A stretch of DNA of 64,000 nucleotides from Halalkalicoccus tibetensis (GCF_037996645.1 NZ_JBBMXV010000004.1:273684-337683), one strand, 5' to 3'. Positions 35,910 to 45,133 are shown, counted from the stretch's first letter. Numbers and translations: made by a program. Notes: a model not told the origin generated them from the sequence alone.

Positions 35910-36887
35910 ATGGAGTACACCACGCTCGGCTCGACCGGGATGGAGGTCAGCCGGCTCTGTCTGGGCTGTATGAGCTTCGGCGACCCCGACTGGCGCGAGT
36001 GGGTCCTCGAGGAGGAGGAAGGCCGGGAGATCATCGACCGTGCGATCGACCTGGGGATCAACTTCTTCGACACCGCGAACATGTACTCGCGGGGCGAGAG
36101 CGAGCGCGTGCTCGGCAACGCCCTCGAGGGCTACGATTCGGACTGGCCGGTCGTCGCCACGAAGGCGTACATGCGGATGGACGACGACAACCCCAACGCG
36201 CAGGGGCTCTCGCGGAAGGCGATCGAGCAGGAGCTCGAGAACAGCCTCGATCGGCTGGGCATGGAGACGATCGACCTCTATCAGACGCATCGCTGGGACT
36301 ACGACGCGCCCATCGAGGAGACGATGAAGGCACTCGACGACGCGGTGCGCCGCGGGAAAGTGCGGTATCTGGGCGGCTCGTCGATGTGGGCCCACCAGTT
36401 CGCCGACGCGCTCCACACGAGCGACTCGCTGGGCCTGGAGCGGTTCGTCAGCATGCAGAACCACTACAACCTGGTCTACCGCGAGGAGGAACGCGAGATG
36501 CTCCCGCTCTGCGAGAAGGAGGGGATCGGCGTGATGCCCTGGAGCCCGCTGGCCCGCGGCTACCTCGCCCGGCCCGCCACGGAGATCGACGCCACGTCCC
36601 GGGGCGAGTCCGAAGAGCAGATGTACAAACACCCCTATCGCGAGGGCGGGGGTCCCGAGGTCAACGAGCACGTCGAGGAGCTCGCCGAGGAGAAGGGCGT
36701 CACGATGGCCCAGATCTCGCTCGCGTGGCTGCTGCACAAGGACTGGGTTGACGCGCCGATCGTCGGCACCACGAGCATCGAACACCTCGAACAGGCCGTC
36801 GAGGCCCTGGAGATCGACCTCTCGGAAAGCGACATGGAGTATCTCGAGGATCCCTACGAACCCGTCCGCGTCTCGGGTCACGACTGA
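35910..36887 (+). CDS. Aldo/keto reductase
   Basis: This 325-residue TIM-barrel NADPH oxidoreductase begins MEYTTLGSTGMEVSRLCLGCMSFGD. The catalytic tetrad appears as Asp in FFDTANMYSRGESE with its Tyr, Lys in VVATKAY, and His in YQTHRWDYDAP. The coenzyme region is PIVGTTSIEHLEQAVEAL. The start was chosen at 35910 because the upstream extension is not conserved-looking. Physiological substrate unknown. Confidence 0.93.
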   Translation: MEYTTLGSTGMEVSRLCLGCMSFGDPDWREWVLEEEEGREIIDRAIDLGINFFDTANMYSRGESERVLGNALEGYDSDWPVVATKAYMRMDDDNPNAQGLSRKAIEQELENSLDRLGMETIDLYQTHRWDYDAPIEETMKALDDAVRRGKVRYLGGSSMWAHQFADALHTSDSLGLERFVSMQNHYNLVYREEEREMLPLCEKEGIGVMPWSPLARGYLARPATEIDATSRGESEEQMYKHPYREGGGPEVNEHVEELAEEKGVTMAQISLAWLLHKDWVDAPIVGTTSIEHLEQAVEALEIDLSESDMEYLEDPYEPVRVSGHD

Positions 36888-36911
36888 CCGGCGCCTCGCC
36901 CTGTCGTCCTG

Positions 36912-37421
36912 TTATCGTGACCGCACCCCGTCAGCGACCTCCCGAACGGTCTCGAACTCCTCGTCGCTGTAGGCGACGAACCGTACGTCCGCGAGCGAGT
37001 CGGGCTCATAGGCGTCGATTTCCTCGGCGATGATCCGCGCACCCTCCCGGAGGTCGAACCCGGCGACCCCACAGCCGAGCGCGGGGATCGCGAGCGACTC
37101 ACAGCCGAGCTCGTCGGCCCGCTTGAGGGTGTTTCGGGTCGCGTCCCGGATGCTCTCGGCCGTCGCCCGTCCGTCCCCGTAGTGGGGCATCGCGGCGGCG
37201 TGGATCACGTACTCGGCGTCGAGTCCGTAGGCGTCGGTGGTCGCGACCGCGCCCAGATCGACCGGGCCCTTCGACATGGCCGCCTCGTTGATCCCCTCGC
37301 CGGCCCCGCGGCGCAGCGCGTCCGCGACGCCCGAGCCCATCCGCAGGCTCGTCCCCGCGGCGTTGACCAGTACGTCCGCCCCCTGGCGAGCGATGTCGCC
37401 CTGGATCACGTCGAACTCCAT
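36912..37421 (-). CDS. Macrodomain protein (ADP-ribose-related hydrolase)
   Basis: This 169-residue protein begins MEFDVIQGDIARQGADVLVNAAG, the macrodomain signature, and continues with GVADALRRGAG and ALGCGVAGFDLREGARII. Macrodomains of this type remove ADP-ribose or deacetylate O-acetyl-ADP-ribose. Start ATG 37421 precedes the diagnostic IQGDI motif directly; the longer frame adds an unlikely Arg-rich extension. Confidence 0.9.
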   Translation of the reverse strand: MEFDVIQGDIARQGADVLVNAAGTSLRMGSGVADALRRGAGEGINEAAMSKGPVDLGAVATTDAYGLDAEYVIHAAAMPHYGDGRATAESIRDATRNTLKRADELGCESLAIPALGCGVAGFDLREGARIIAEEIDAYEPDSLADVRFVAYSDEEFETVREVADGVRSR

Positions 37422-37497
37422 GCGTGCTCCTGGGCGGCGAGGGCCCAAAACGCTGGCCCGGCCCACCGGACGAACTATATCTGTGCCACTCTATGTC

Positions 37498-37791
37498 ATG
37501 ACGATGCCGAGCCCGATCAACGCGCGCTGTACGGCCTGCGGGGCGACGTTTCCCCGAAGCGACGCCACCACGGACACGGAGAACGAGCTGGCGTGTCCGG
37601 CCTGTGGCTGCGGCGTCGTTCGGGGGATCCCGGAGCAGCACAGTTCGTTGGAAAAGCGGGAGAACGCCCGCTGTGGGTCCTGTGGCGCGACGTTCGCGCG
37701 CTCGGAGGCGACCACCGAGACGAAGGGGGAACTCGCCTGTCCGGCCTGCGGGGCCAACGACGTACGGAGCCGTGATCCCGAGCGGTCGTAG
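37498..37791 (+). CDS. Protein with two tandem zinc ribbons
   Basis: This 97-residue protein has two copies of one unit: CTACGATFPRSDATTDT followed by CPACGCG (residues 11-41), and CGSCGATFARSEATTET followed by CPACGAN (residues 60-88). Each has two CxxC pairs about 23 residues apart, a zinc ribbon. ACTATAT at 37473-37479 is a TATA box about 23 bp before the ATG at 37498. A nucleic-acid or protein-binding adaptor role is possible. Confidence 0.75.
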   Translation: MTMPSPINARCTACGATFPRSDATTDTENELACPACGCGVVRGIPEQHSSLEKRENARCGSCGATFARSEATTETKGELACPACGANDVRSRDPERS

Positions 37792-37852
37792 CCGTCGCGC
37801 CGTCGACGGAGGGGAGGGAAGCTAAGTCCCTGGCGTCCGAACCGCGACCCGC

Positions 37853-38080
37853 ATGACCCACGACCGCTCGACGACGGGCCGTCGCGGCTTTCTCGTGCTC
37901 GCCGGAACGGCAGCGGCGGGCACGGCCGCGCTCGCCGGATGTACCGACGAGGAGGACGAAGCGGGCGAACCGGCCGACGAGTCCGAGGCCACGGATGAGG
38001 ACGACCAGGACCCCGCTCCCGCCTCCGACGACGAGAGCGAACCGGCCGACGAGGACGAGGACGAGGACGAGGGCGCCTGA
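37853..38080 (+). CDS. Short Tat lipoprotein with only an acidic tail
   Basis: This 75-residue frame has a complete Tat motif (GRRGFLVL, residues 9-16), a lipobox (LAGC, Cys30) and then 45 residues that are almost only Asp, Glu, Ala, Ser and Pro. No folded domain follows. It may be a small acidic surface lipoprotein or the remnant of a larger lipoprotein that lost its domain. The next gene has its own ATG 62 bp on. Confidence 0.6.
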   Translation: MTHDRSTTGRRGFLVLAGTAAAGTAALAGCTDEEDEAGEPADESEATDEDDQDPAPASDDESEPADEDEDEDEGA

Positions 38081-38142
38081 CCCTCGGGTTTCGGAGTCGG
38101 GACGGCGGAAGGCTTTCCATCGGCCCCGTCCGATCGGCACGT

Positions 38143-38844
38143 ATGACTGTGACCCACGGCGATCTGACGATCGACTGGCTCGGCTACGCGACCTCGCGGA
38201 TCACCGACGACGAGCACGTGGTATACGTCGACCCCGGCCGCTACGGCGTCCTCGAGGGCTACGACGCCCGGGACGGCGACCTGGTGCTGGTGACCCACGA
38301 CGACCACTACGACCCCGACGGGATCGAGCGAGTCGCCGCGGACGATGCCGTCGTCTGCGTCTTCGAGGGCATCGATAGCGACGAGATCGACCGCGAGTCG
38401 CGTCCCGTCTCGGAGCTCGACTACCGGATCCGCCGGGTCGGGATCGCCGACAGCTTCGAGGCGAGCGGGATCGGGATCGAGGCGATCAGCGCCTACAACA
38501 CCCCCGAGGGCCACACCGACGACGACGGCACGCCCTATCACCCCGAGGGCGAGGGCGTCGGCTACCGCCTCGACTTCGACGGGACGGCGGTCTTCTACCC
38601 CGGCGACAGCGACGTCGTCCCCGAGTACGAGGGGCTCTCCGCCGACGTCTTCCTCGCGCCTATCGACGACGCGTTCACGATGTCGCCCGACGCGATCCTG
38701 GATCTCGCCGAGCGGATGGGCGCGGAGCTCGTGGTACCGGTCCACTACGACACGTTCGAGGCGCTCGAGGCCGACGACGAGGCCTTCGCATCCGACGCCC
38801 GCAAGCGGGGGCTGCGCGTCGAGGTGCTCTCGCCCGAGGCCTGA
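38143..38844 (+). CDS. MBL-fold metal-dependent hydrolase (UlaG-like)
   Basis: This 233-residue protein shows LVLVTHDDHYDPDG, the metallo-beta-lactamase metal motif in the form found in UlaG-type lactonases, FYPGDSDVVPEYEG with a metal-ligand Asp, and VVPVHYDTFEA with a late His. Substrate is unknown. Such proteins often hydrolyse lactones or phosphoesters. Confidence 0.85.
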   Translation: MTVTHGDLTIDWLGYATSRITDDEHVVYVDPGRYGVLEGYDARDGDLVLVTHDDHYDPDGIERVAADDAVVCVFEGIDSDEIDRESRPVSELDYRIRRVGIADSFEASGIGIEAISAYNTPEGHTDDDGTPYHPEGEGVGYRLDFDGTAVFYPGDSDVVPEYEGLSADVFLAPIDDAFTMSPDAILDLAERMGAELVVPVHYDTFEALEADDEAFASDARKRGLRVEVLSPEA

Positions 38845-38883
38845 TCCACGCCCTTCATTTCCCCCGGGTCCGAACGGCAGGCA

Positions 38884-39345
38884 ATGCGCTCGCTTCATCC
38901 GCGGATCCGGATCGTCTGGGTGCTTCAGGCCGCCCTCTCCGCAGCGATGCTCGCGGCGATCGTCGGCGCCGTCGGGGTCTTCTTCCTCGATCTGGGGACC
39001 TGGCTTCCCGTCGCCGTCTTCGCCGGACTGTTCGTCCTGCTCGGGGTTCACAGCCTGCTTCGCTACCGGGTCTGGCGCTACGAGGTCCGCGAGGACGCCC
39101 TGTACCTCGAACGCGGCGTCTTCACGCGCGTCAAGACGGTCGTTCCCTTCGTGCGGATCCAGCACGTCGACTCGCGGCGCAGCCCCCTCGAACGCGCCAC
39201 GGGGCTCGCGAGCACCGTCGTCTACACCGCGGGCTCGCGGGGTGCGGACGTCACCGTTCCGGGTCTCACCCCGGAGGGCGCCGACGACCTCCAGCGCCGG
39301 CTGAAGGCGCTGGCGATCGACGCCGAGGGTGACGACGCGGTATGA
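38884..39345 (+). CDS. Bacterial PH-domain (bPH2/YdbS-like) membrane protein
   Basis: This 153-residue protein has two hydrophobic helices (about residues 12-60) followed by one bPH2 domain: WRYEVREDALYLERGVFTR, VPFVRIQHVDSRRSPLERA. It is translationally coupled to the three-PH-domain gene (4-bp overlap), as in bacterial ydbS-ydbT pairs. Function of these proteins is unknown; membrane-protein quality control or surface sensing is proposed for relatives. Confidence 0.85.
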   Translation: MRSLHPRIRIVWVLQAALSAAMLAAIVGAVGVFFLDLGTWLPVAVFAGLFVLLGVHSLLRYRVWRYEVREDALYLERGVFTRVKTVVPFVRIQHVDSRRSPLERATGLASTVVYTAGSRGADVTVPGLTPEGADDLQRRLKALAIDAEGDDAV

Positions 39346-40871
39346 GCCGACTGCACCCGCTCTCGATCCCGTATCGGATCGCTCAATCGATCCTCGGCTA
39401 CGTCCCCCTGGTCTTCTTCGTCGCGATCGCCTCGGGGCCGGCGCTGGGCGCCGGCGGGATCGCCCTCACGCTGCTTGGCATCGTCGTCGGCCTCGCCGGG
39501 ATCGTCGCCTGGCAGGTCGCCTACTACAAGCGCTTCGAGTACGAGACCACCCCCGACACGTTCGACATCCGCTCGGGAGTGGTTTCGCGGCGCAACCGCG
39601 AGATCCCCTACCGACGGGTCCAGAACGTCGACATCTCGCGCAACGTCGTCCAGCGCGCCCTGGAGATCGCCGAGCTGCGCATCGAGACCGCGGGCGGCGG
39701 GGAGACCGAGGCGATCCTCAGGTACGTCGGCTACGAGGAGGCCAAACGCCTCCAGAACGAGCTCCGGCGGCGAAAGCGCGCCGAAACGGCGGCCGGGGCC
39801 GGCGATCGGGAGGAGCCGGTCGACGAGGAGGCCGAGCAGCTCTACGAGATCACACCCGAGGACCTTGCGGTGCTGGCGGTCGCCTCCTTCGACCTCCGGC
39901 TCGCCTCCTTCCTCTCGGTGCTGCTCTCGCTTGCCGGCCCGCCGGTGCTGATCGAGCTGCTGACCGATCTGCCGATCAGCCCCTTTCTCGTCGTCGGGGC
40001 GGTGATCGTCCTCGTTGTGATCGCCTCGGCGCTGCTCAGCGGGATCAGCGCCGTCCTCAGTACCTACGGCTTCCGACTCACCCGCTCGGGCGACGAGCTT
40101 CGCTACGAGCGCGGGCTGGTCCAGCGCTTCGACGGCTCGATCCCGCTCGATAAGGTCCAGCTGCTCGTCCTCCGGGAGAACCTGCTCAAGCGCCTGCTCG
40201 GCTACGCCAGCCTCGCCGTCGAGACCGCCGGCTACGCGCCCGGCCAGGGCGGCAGCGTCGGCTCCGAGTCCGCCGTCCCGATCGCCCGCCGAAGGACGAC
40301 CTGGGGGATCGCCCGCGAGATCGAGCCCTTCGAGGAGTTCGAGGTCGTCCGCCCGCCCAAACGCGCACGCAGACGCTACGCCTTCCGCTATCTGCTCGCG
40401 CTCGGTGTTCTGACGGGGCTCGTCTACGCCGGCACGCTCGCGCTGGGCTTCGAGATGTACTGGTACGTCGTTCTGGCCGGCGTGCCCCTCGCCCCGGTCG
40501 CGGCCCACTACAAGTGGAAGTCGCGGGGCTACCACGTCGGCGAGGAGTACGTCGTCACCCGGACGGGCTTCTGGCACCGGACCACCCGGGTCGTGCCGTA
40601 CTACCGCGTCCAGAACGCCATCCACACCCAGACCGTCCTCCAACGGCGCTGGCGGCTGGCCTCGGTGCTGATCGACACCGCCGGCACCGGCAGCCTCGTC
40701 GGCGGCGACCCCCGGGCGATCGACCTCGACGAGGATGAGGCCGCGAAGCTGCGCGAAACCGTCGCCGACCGGCTCCAGACCACCCTCCACGAACGAAGGC
40801 GTGAGGCCGCCCGCGAGGAACGCGAGCGCCGGATCGACCGCGCGCTACCGCGCTTCGAGGACGGACGATGA
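39342..40871 (+). CDS. Membrane protein with three bacterial PH domains (YdbT-like)
   Basis: This 509-residue protein repeats a module three times: paired hydrophobic helices, then a bPH2 domain with the marker PYRRVQNVDISRNVVQRAL, PLDKVQLLVLRENLLKRLL or PYYRVQNAIHTQTVLQRRW. An Arg/Glu-rich tail ends it. It overlaps its neighbours by 4 bp on both sides, so the three genes form one translated unit. Confidence 0.87.
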   Translation: MSRLHPLSIPYRIAQSILGYVPLVFFVAIASGPALGAGGIALTLLGIVVGLAGIVAWQVAYYKRFEYETTPDTFDIRSGVVSRRNREIPYRRVQNVDISRNVVQRALEIAELRIETAGGGETEAILRYVGYEEAKRLQNELRRRKRAETAAGAGDREEPVDEEAEQLYEITPEDLAVLAVASFDLRLASFLSVLLSLAGPPVLIELLTDLPISPFLVVGAVIVLVVIASALLSGISAVLSTYGFRLTRSGDELRYERGLVQRFDGSIPLDKVQLLVLRENLLKRLLGYASLAVETAGYAPGQGGSVGSESAVPIARRRTTWGIAREIEPFEEFEVVRPPKRARRRYAFRYLLALGVLTGLVYAGTLALGFEMYWYVVLAGVPLAPVAAHYKWKSRGYHVGEEYVVTRTGFWHRTTRVVPYYRVQNAIHTQTVLQRRWRLASVLIDTAGTGSLVGGDPRAIDLDEDEAAKLRETVADRLQTTLHERRREAAREERERRIDRALPRFEDGR

Positions 40872-41428
40872 ACCGGCTCGTCGCGGTCGGCCGGCTCTCG
40901 GCGCTGCTCGCGCCCGCGGTCGCCCTCGGGACGATCGTCGGCGCGGTGCTGCTGGCCCCGGAGTTCTCCTGGGCCGGCGACGCCCTCTCGGATCTGGGCG
41001 CGCCGGGCGCGGAGACCGCGTGGCTCTTTAACGGCGGGCTGGTGCTCGCCGGCGCGCTCGGCCTCCCGTTCGCGGCGTCGCTCGCCGCGCGGGCCCGCAC
41101 CCGCCTCGACTGGCTCGCGTCCCTCGTCCTCCTCGCCACCCTCCTGTCGTTGGCGGGCGTGGGGCTCTTCCCCGCCGGCCATCCCTACCACCTGCCGGCC
41201 GCCACCGGCTTCTACCTCGGGGCGACGCTCGTCGTCTGGATCGACGGCACGGCCGGGGTGCTGACCGGCGAGCCCCGGTTCGGGCTCGCGGCGATCTGGC
41301 TGGGGAACCTGCAGGTCCTCCAGTGGCTCGCGTGGGCCGCCGGCCTCCGGATCGGTCCGGGCCTCGCGATCCCCGAAACGGTCGGCGCGACCCTGTTCGC
41401 GCTCTGGGTCCTCTCGCGCGTCGAGTGA
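40868..41428 (+). CDS. DUF998-family membrane protein
   Basis: This 186-residue protein has six hydrophobic segments; the first loop contains PEFSWAGDALSDLGAPG, typical of DUF998. It is the third gene of the PH-domain operon, overlapping the previous stop. Function unknown. It ends 16 bp before the convergent CitMHS gene. Confidence 0.8.
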   Translation: MNRLVAVGRLSALLAPAVALGTIVGAVLLAPEFSWAGDALSDLGAPGAETAWLFNGGLVLAGALGLPFAASLAARARTRLDWLASLVLLATLLSLAGVGLFPAGHPYHLPAATGFYLGATLVVWIDGTAGVLTGEPRFGLAAIWLGNLQVLQWLAWAAGLRIGPGLAIPETVGATLFALWVLSRVE

Positions 41429-41444
41429 CGCGCGTCCTGTGCGA

Positions 41445-42770
41445 TCACAGCGGGATCGCGCCGATGAGCAGCGCGACGACGAGGATCACCGTCGACGGGA
41501 TCACCATCAGCGGCAGCGTGAACTTGATGTGCTCGCCGAGCTCGATACCCGCGAGCCCGATCAGCAGGTAGGTCGCGCCGGTGAAGGGTGAGACCGGGAA
41601 GCCGACCGTCTGGCCGACCAGCGAGGCGCGCACCACCGCGACCGGGTCGTGGCCGTAGGCCGCGCTCGTCTCCGCGAGCACGGGCAGGACGCCGAAGTAG
41701 AAGGCGTCGGGGCTGAAGAGCAGCCGGGCGGGCAGCGAGAGGATCCCGACGACCACGGGGAGGTGTGCGCCGAGCGCGTCGGGGATGAGGAAGACCATGA
41801 TGTTGGCCATCTCGGTGACCATCCCGCTCTCCTCGAGCACGCCGATCAGGACGCCGGCGGCGAAGAGGATGCCGACGTAGGTCATCACGTCGGGCGCGTA
41901 CTGCTCGAGGACCTCCTTCTGGCGCTCGTAGTCGGGCACGTTGACGACCAGCGCGGCGACGACGCCGACCATGAACGAGACCTCCGGCGAGGTGATCCCC
42001 GCGATGAGGATCCCGAGGACGGCGACCGTCAACAGGAGGTTGAACCACCACGTCCTGTCCATATCGATCTCGCGGCCGTCGGTCGCCTCCTCGATCAGCG
42101 TCTCGTTGTCGACCCCCTCGAAGGCGGTGACGGTGTCGAAGTCCCGTCGGATCCGCCGGCCGTAGTAGGCGCTGATGGCGAACACCGAGGCCATCCCCGC
42201 GGCCTGGGCGGGGATCATCGGGTTGAACACGTTCGCGATCGTCGCGGGCTCGATCGCGGCGACCCCCCGAACGACCTGCCCGCCCCAGGGCACCATGTTC
42301 ATCGTCCCCGCCGTCAGCGCCACGAGCGCCGCGAGGATCCGCCGATCGACGTCGAGCGCGTCGTACAGCGGGAGGAGCGCAGGAATCGTGATCAGCATCG
42401 TCGTCGCGCCCGCGCCGTCGAGGTGGGTCACCATCGAGAGCCCGACGGTACCGACGGTGAGCATCGCGGGCTTGCTGATGATGTTGTCGACGATCCGGGC
42501 GACGAAGGGGTCGAACAGCCCGCTGTCACGCATGATGCTGAAGTACCAGACCGCGAACGCGAACATCGCCGTGATGCCGACGATCCCCTGGAGCCCCTCC
42601 TCGGCGAAGGTCGCGATGTCGTCGAAGGAAAAGCCCGCGAGCAGCGCGGCGATCACGGGTACGATGATCAGCGTCGGAACCACGTACAGCCGCTTTCGGA
42701 TGACGAGAAACAGGATCAGGAAGATTGCGGCGTATCCGATGATCCCGAGCGGCAAGCCTGAGACAGCCAT
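41445..42770 (-). CDS. CitMHS-family (citrate/metal-citrate type) transporter
   Basis: This 441-residue protein has about 12 hydrophobic segments. VTHLDGAGATTMLITIPALLP and TMNMVPWGGQ, plus GFPVSPFTGATYLLIGLAGIELG, match the CitMHS family of the ion transporter superfamily. It should import an organic acid or metal-organic acid complex with H+ or Na+. A minus-strand TATA element lies about 24 bp before the start. Confidence 0.85.
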   Translation of the reverse strand: MAVSGLPLGIIGYAAIFLILFLVIRKRLYVVPTLIIVPVIAALLAGFSFDDIATFAEEGLQGIVGITAMFAFAVWYFSIMRDSGLFDPFVARIVDNIISKPAMLTVGTVGLSMVTHLDGAGATTMLITIPALLPLYDALDVDRRILAALVALTAGTMNMVPWGGQVVRGVAAIEPATIANVFNPMIPAQAAGMASVFAISAYYGRRIRRDFDTVTAFEGVDNETLIEEATDGREIDMDRTWWFNLLLTVAVLGILIAGITSPEVSFMVGVVAALVVNVPDYERQKEVLEQYAPDVMTYVGILFAAGVLIGVLEESGMVTEMANIMVFLIPDALGAHLPVVVGILSLPARLLFSPDAFYFGVLPVLAETSAAYGHDPVAVVRASLVGQTVGFPVSPFTGATYLLIGLAGIELGEHIKFTLPLMVIPSTVILVVALLIGAIPL

Positions 42771-42787
42771 ACCGAACGGCGTTCAGG

Positions 42788-42799
42788 CATCTATAAAAA
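42788..42799 (-). promoter_or_regulatory. Promoter of the CitMHS transporter
   Basis: On the minus strand GATTTTTATAGA is a TATA box centred about 24 bp before the ATG at 42770. The flanking 42771-42943 region is AT-rich at this end. The aldo/keto reductase has its own CTTTAG element about 28 bp before 42944. Confidence 0.55.
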
Positions 42800-42943
42800 T
42801 CCACGATATTCGATTCTTATATAGTACGATAGTCCTCGGTAGAAATTGCGAGCCCAAGGGTACAGCTTGCGGTCCTTGCGACGACCGGGGCGGCCGCCGC
42901 CGCAACCCCAGTCGCTTTAGGAGTGGCGGACACACTCGCCACC

Positions 42944-43762
42944 ATGGCAGATCCGCTTCCCACCCTCGGGTTCGGGACCTATAAGCTCGAGGACCCCGAG
43001 GACTGTGTCGAGAACGTACAGCGCGCGCTCGACGTCGGCTACCGGCATATCGACACCGCGCAGGTCTACGAGAACGAGGAGTACGTCGGCGACGCAATCG
43101 CCGAGAGCGACGTTCCCCGCGAGGAGATCTTCCTCGCGACGAAGATCGGCACCGAGAACCTCGCCTACGAGGACGTCCTCGCCTCGGTCGAGGAGAGCCG
43201 CGAGAAGCTCGGCGTCGAGACGATCGACCTCCTCTACGTGCACTGGCCGACCGGCGAGTACGACGCCGAGGACACCCTCGAGGCGTTCGACGACCTCGTG
43301 CAGAACGGCACGATCGACCGGATCGGTCTGAGCAACTTCCGGCCCGACCAGCTCGAGGAGGCCGAGCGGATCCTCCAGGCGCCGGTCTTCGCCCATCAGG
43401 TCGAGTGCCACCCGATGCTCCCTCAAGACGAGCTGCTGGCGTACGCCGAGGACAACGACCACCACCTGGTCGCCTACTCGCCGATCGCCCGCGGCGAGGT
43501 GGCGGAGGTCCCCGAGATCAACGACATCGCGGGCAACTACAACGCCACCGCGGCCCAGGTCGCGCTCGCGTGGCTGCTCAAGCGCGGGATCAGCCCGATC
43601 CCGAAGGCCAGCGGCGATCACGTCGAGGAGAACTACCGCGCGCTCGAGCTGGTCGACGAGCTCACCGAGGCCGACGTGGAGAAGATCGAGGGGATCGACG
43701 ACCGCGAGCGCCTGATCGATCCCGATGATGCCCCCTGGAACGACCCGCCGGCAGCCGAATGA
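42944..43762 (+). CDS. Aldo/keto reductase
   Basis: This 272-residue NADPH-dependent TIM-barrel enzyme shows GFGTYKLED, IDTAQVYENEEYVG (catalytic Asp and Tyr), FLATKIG (Lys) and YVHWPTGEYD (His), and the AKR signature GLSNFRPDQLEEA. Coenzyme loop: IPKASGDHVEENY. The TATA-like element fits ATG 42944 rather than the upstream ATG. Smaller and distinct from the AKR at 35910. Confidence 0.93.
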   Translation: MADPLPTLGFGTYKLEDPEDCVENVQRALDVGYRHIDTAQVYENEEYVGDAIAESDVPREEIFLATKIGTENLAYEDVLASVEESREKLGVETIDLLYVHWPTGEYDAEDTLEAFDDLVQNGTIDRIGLSNFRPDQLEEAERILQAPVFAHQVECHPMLPQDELLAYAEDNDHHLVAYSPIARGEVAEVPEINDIAGNYNATAAQVALAWLLKRGISPIPKASGDHVEENYRALELVDELTEADVEKIEGIDDRERLIDPDDAPWNDPPAAE

Positions 43763-43774
43763 GCGAATGAACCA

Positions 43775-44554
43775 ATGAGCCACGACGGGATCGTCCTCGA
43801 CGTCGACGGGACGCTGATCCGGGGCAGCGAGCCGATCCCGGGGGCGATCGACGCGGTCGATCGCCTCCGCGAGGCCGGCCTCCGGCCGGCGTTCGTCTCG
43901 AACAACCCGATCCAGACCCGACAGGCCTACGCCGACCGCCTCTCGAGTTACGGCTTCTCGCTGGATCGCTCGGAGCTGATCACCGCGGGCTCGGTCACCG
44001 CCGAGGTGCTCGCGCGCGAACACGGCTCCAAGCGGCTCTACGTCGTCGGCGAGGACGGGCTGCGCGAGCAGCTCCGGGCGGCCGATCTCGAGCTGGTCGA
44101 GGACCACGCGAACGCCGACGTGCTGGTCGCCTCGATCGACCGCGGGTTCTCCTACGACGAGCTGACCAACGCGCTGTGGACGCTGTCTGACCCCGATGTC
44201 CGGTTCGTCGGCACCGACCCCGACCGGACGATCCCCACCGAAACGCGGGAGGTGCCGGGCTCGGGCGCGATCATCAACGCCATCGTGGGGGTCGCGGGCC
44301 GCGAGCCCGACGCGATGATGGGAAAGCCCGCCCCGAGCGCGGTCGAGACGATCGAGCGGACCCTCGGGGCCGACGCCGAGGACTGCCTGATCGTCGGCGA
44401 CCGCCTCGACACCGACATCGCGATGGGCGAGCGCGCGGGCATGACCACCGTTCTGGTGCGGACGGGCGTCACCGACGAGCACGCACTCGCGGCATCGGAG
44501 CTCGATCCCGATCACGTGCTCGACTCGGTCGCCGATCTCGATTCGGTCCTCTAA
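43775..44554 (+). CDS. HAD-superfamily phosphatase (NagD/HAD-IIA type)
   Basis: This 259-residue protein has the nucleophile motif LDVDGTL, motif II FVSNN, an IIA cap domain, and the C-terminal MGKPAPSA Lys and VGDRLDTDIAMGERAG aspartates. It should dephosphorylate a small phosphometabolite. It follows the reductase by 12 bp and overlaps the convergent gene by 4 bp. Confidence 0.9.
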   Translation: MSHDGIVLDVDGTLIRGSEPIPGAIDAVDRLREAGLRPAFVSNNPIQTRQAYADRLSSYGFSLDRSELITAGSVTAEVLAREHGSKRLYVVGEDGLREQLRAADLELVEDHANADVLVASIDRGFSYDELTNALWTLSDPDVRFVGTDPDRTIPTETREVPGSGAIINAIVGVAGREPDAMMGKPAPSAVETIERTLGADAEDCLIVGDRLDTDIAMGERAGMTTVLVRTGVTDEHALAASELDPDHVLDSVADLDSVL

Positions 44555-45039
44555 ACCCCGCCCGCGACGACCAGCGAGGCGGTCGCGGCGGCGACGCCGG
44601 CCGCAAGCAGCAGGTAGTTCGCGATCGGATTCTTCGCGCGCACGACGTTCGCCGAGTAGCGCCACCGCGAGAACGGCCAGAGGGGGCGGATCCCCATCGG
44701 CGTGATCGAGTCCGCCGCCAGATGCGAGAGCACCGCGAGCGTCCCGATCCCGAAGGCGAACGCGCCCATCATCACCGGCGAGACGCCGTCGACCGCCCTG
44801 CCGAAGGCGATACCTGCGGCCCCCAGCATCGCGCCGAGCACGAGCGCGAAGACGATCGAGTGGGTCGGGCCGCGATGGGCGATAAAGGGGAGCTGATGGT
44901 CGCAGTCGGGCAGCGTCGCGAGCGCGATCATCCCGACGCCCCCGAAGACGGCCAGCTCGTCGAGGCCCGCGAGCAGGAGGGCGAGGCCGATCGGCGAGTA
45001 CACCAGCAACGCGGCGCCGATGTGACCCGTCTTGTACAT
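44551..45039 (-). CDS. YdjM-family membrane-bound metal-dependent hydrolase
   Basis: This 162-residue protein has four to five hydrophobic segments and the histidine/aspartate motifs ATLPDCDHQLPFIAHRGPTHSI and LSHLAADSITPMG of the DUF457/YdjM family. Relatives are phospholipase-like or LexA-linked membrane proteins. Substrate unknown. Confidence 0.85.
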   Translation of the reverse strand: MYKTGHIGAALLVYSPIGLALLLAGLDELAVFGGVGMIALATLPDCDHQLPFIAHRGPTHSIVFALVLGAMLGAAGIAFGRAVDGVSPVMMGAFAFGIGTLAVLSHLAADSITPMGIRPLWPFSRWRYSANVVRAKNPIANYLLLAAGVAAATASLVVAGGV

Positions 45040-45133
45040 GAACTGGCTTTGTAACAGGGGCTATATTACTCTATCACTCCGCGCGAGGCGGGAGACCAGT
45101 AGCGTTAGGGCGGCTCCGGCCGAAGCGACGACA

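Noticed and set aside
42783-43097. Minus-strand frame upstream of CitMHS as a transposase remnant
   Set aside because: The translated sequence shows no transposase motif, and the region holds two plausible promoters.
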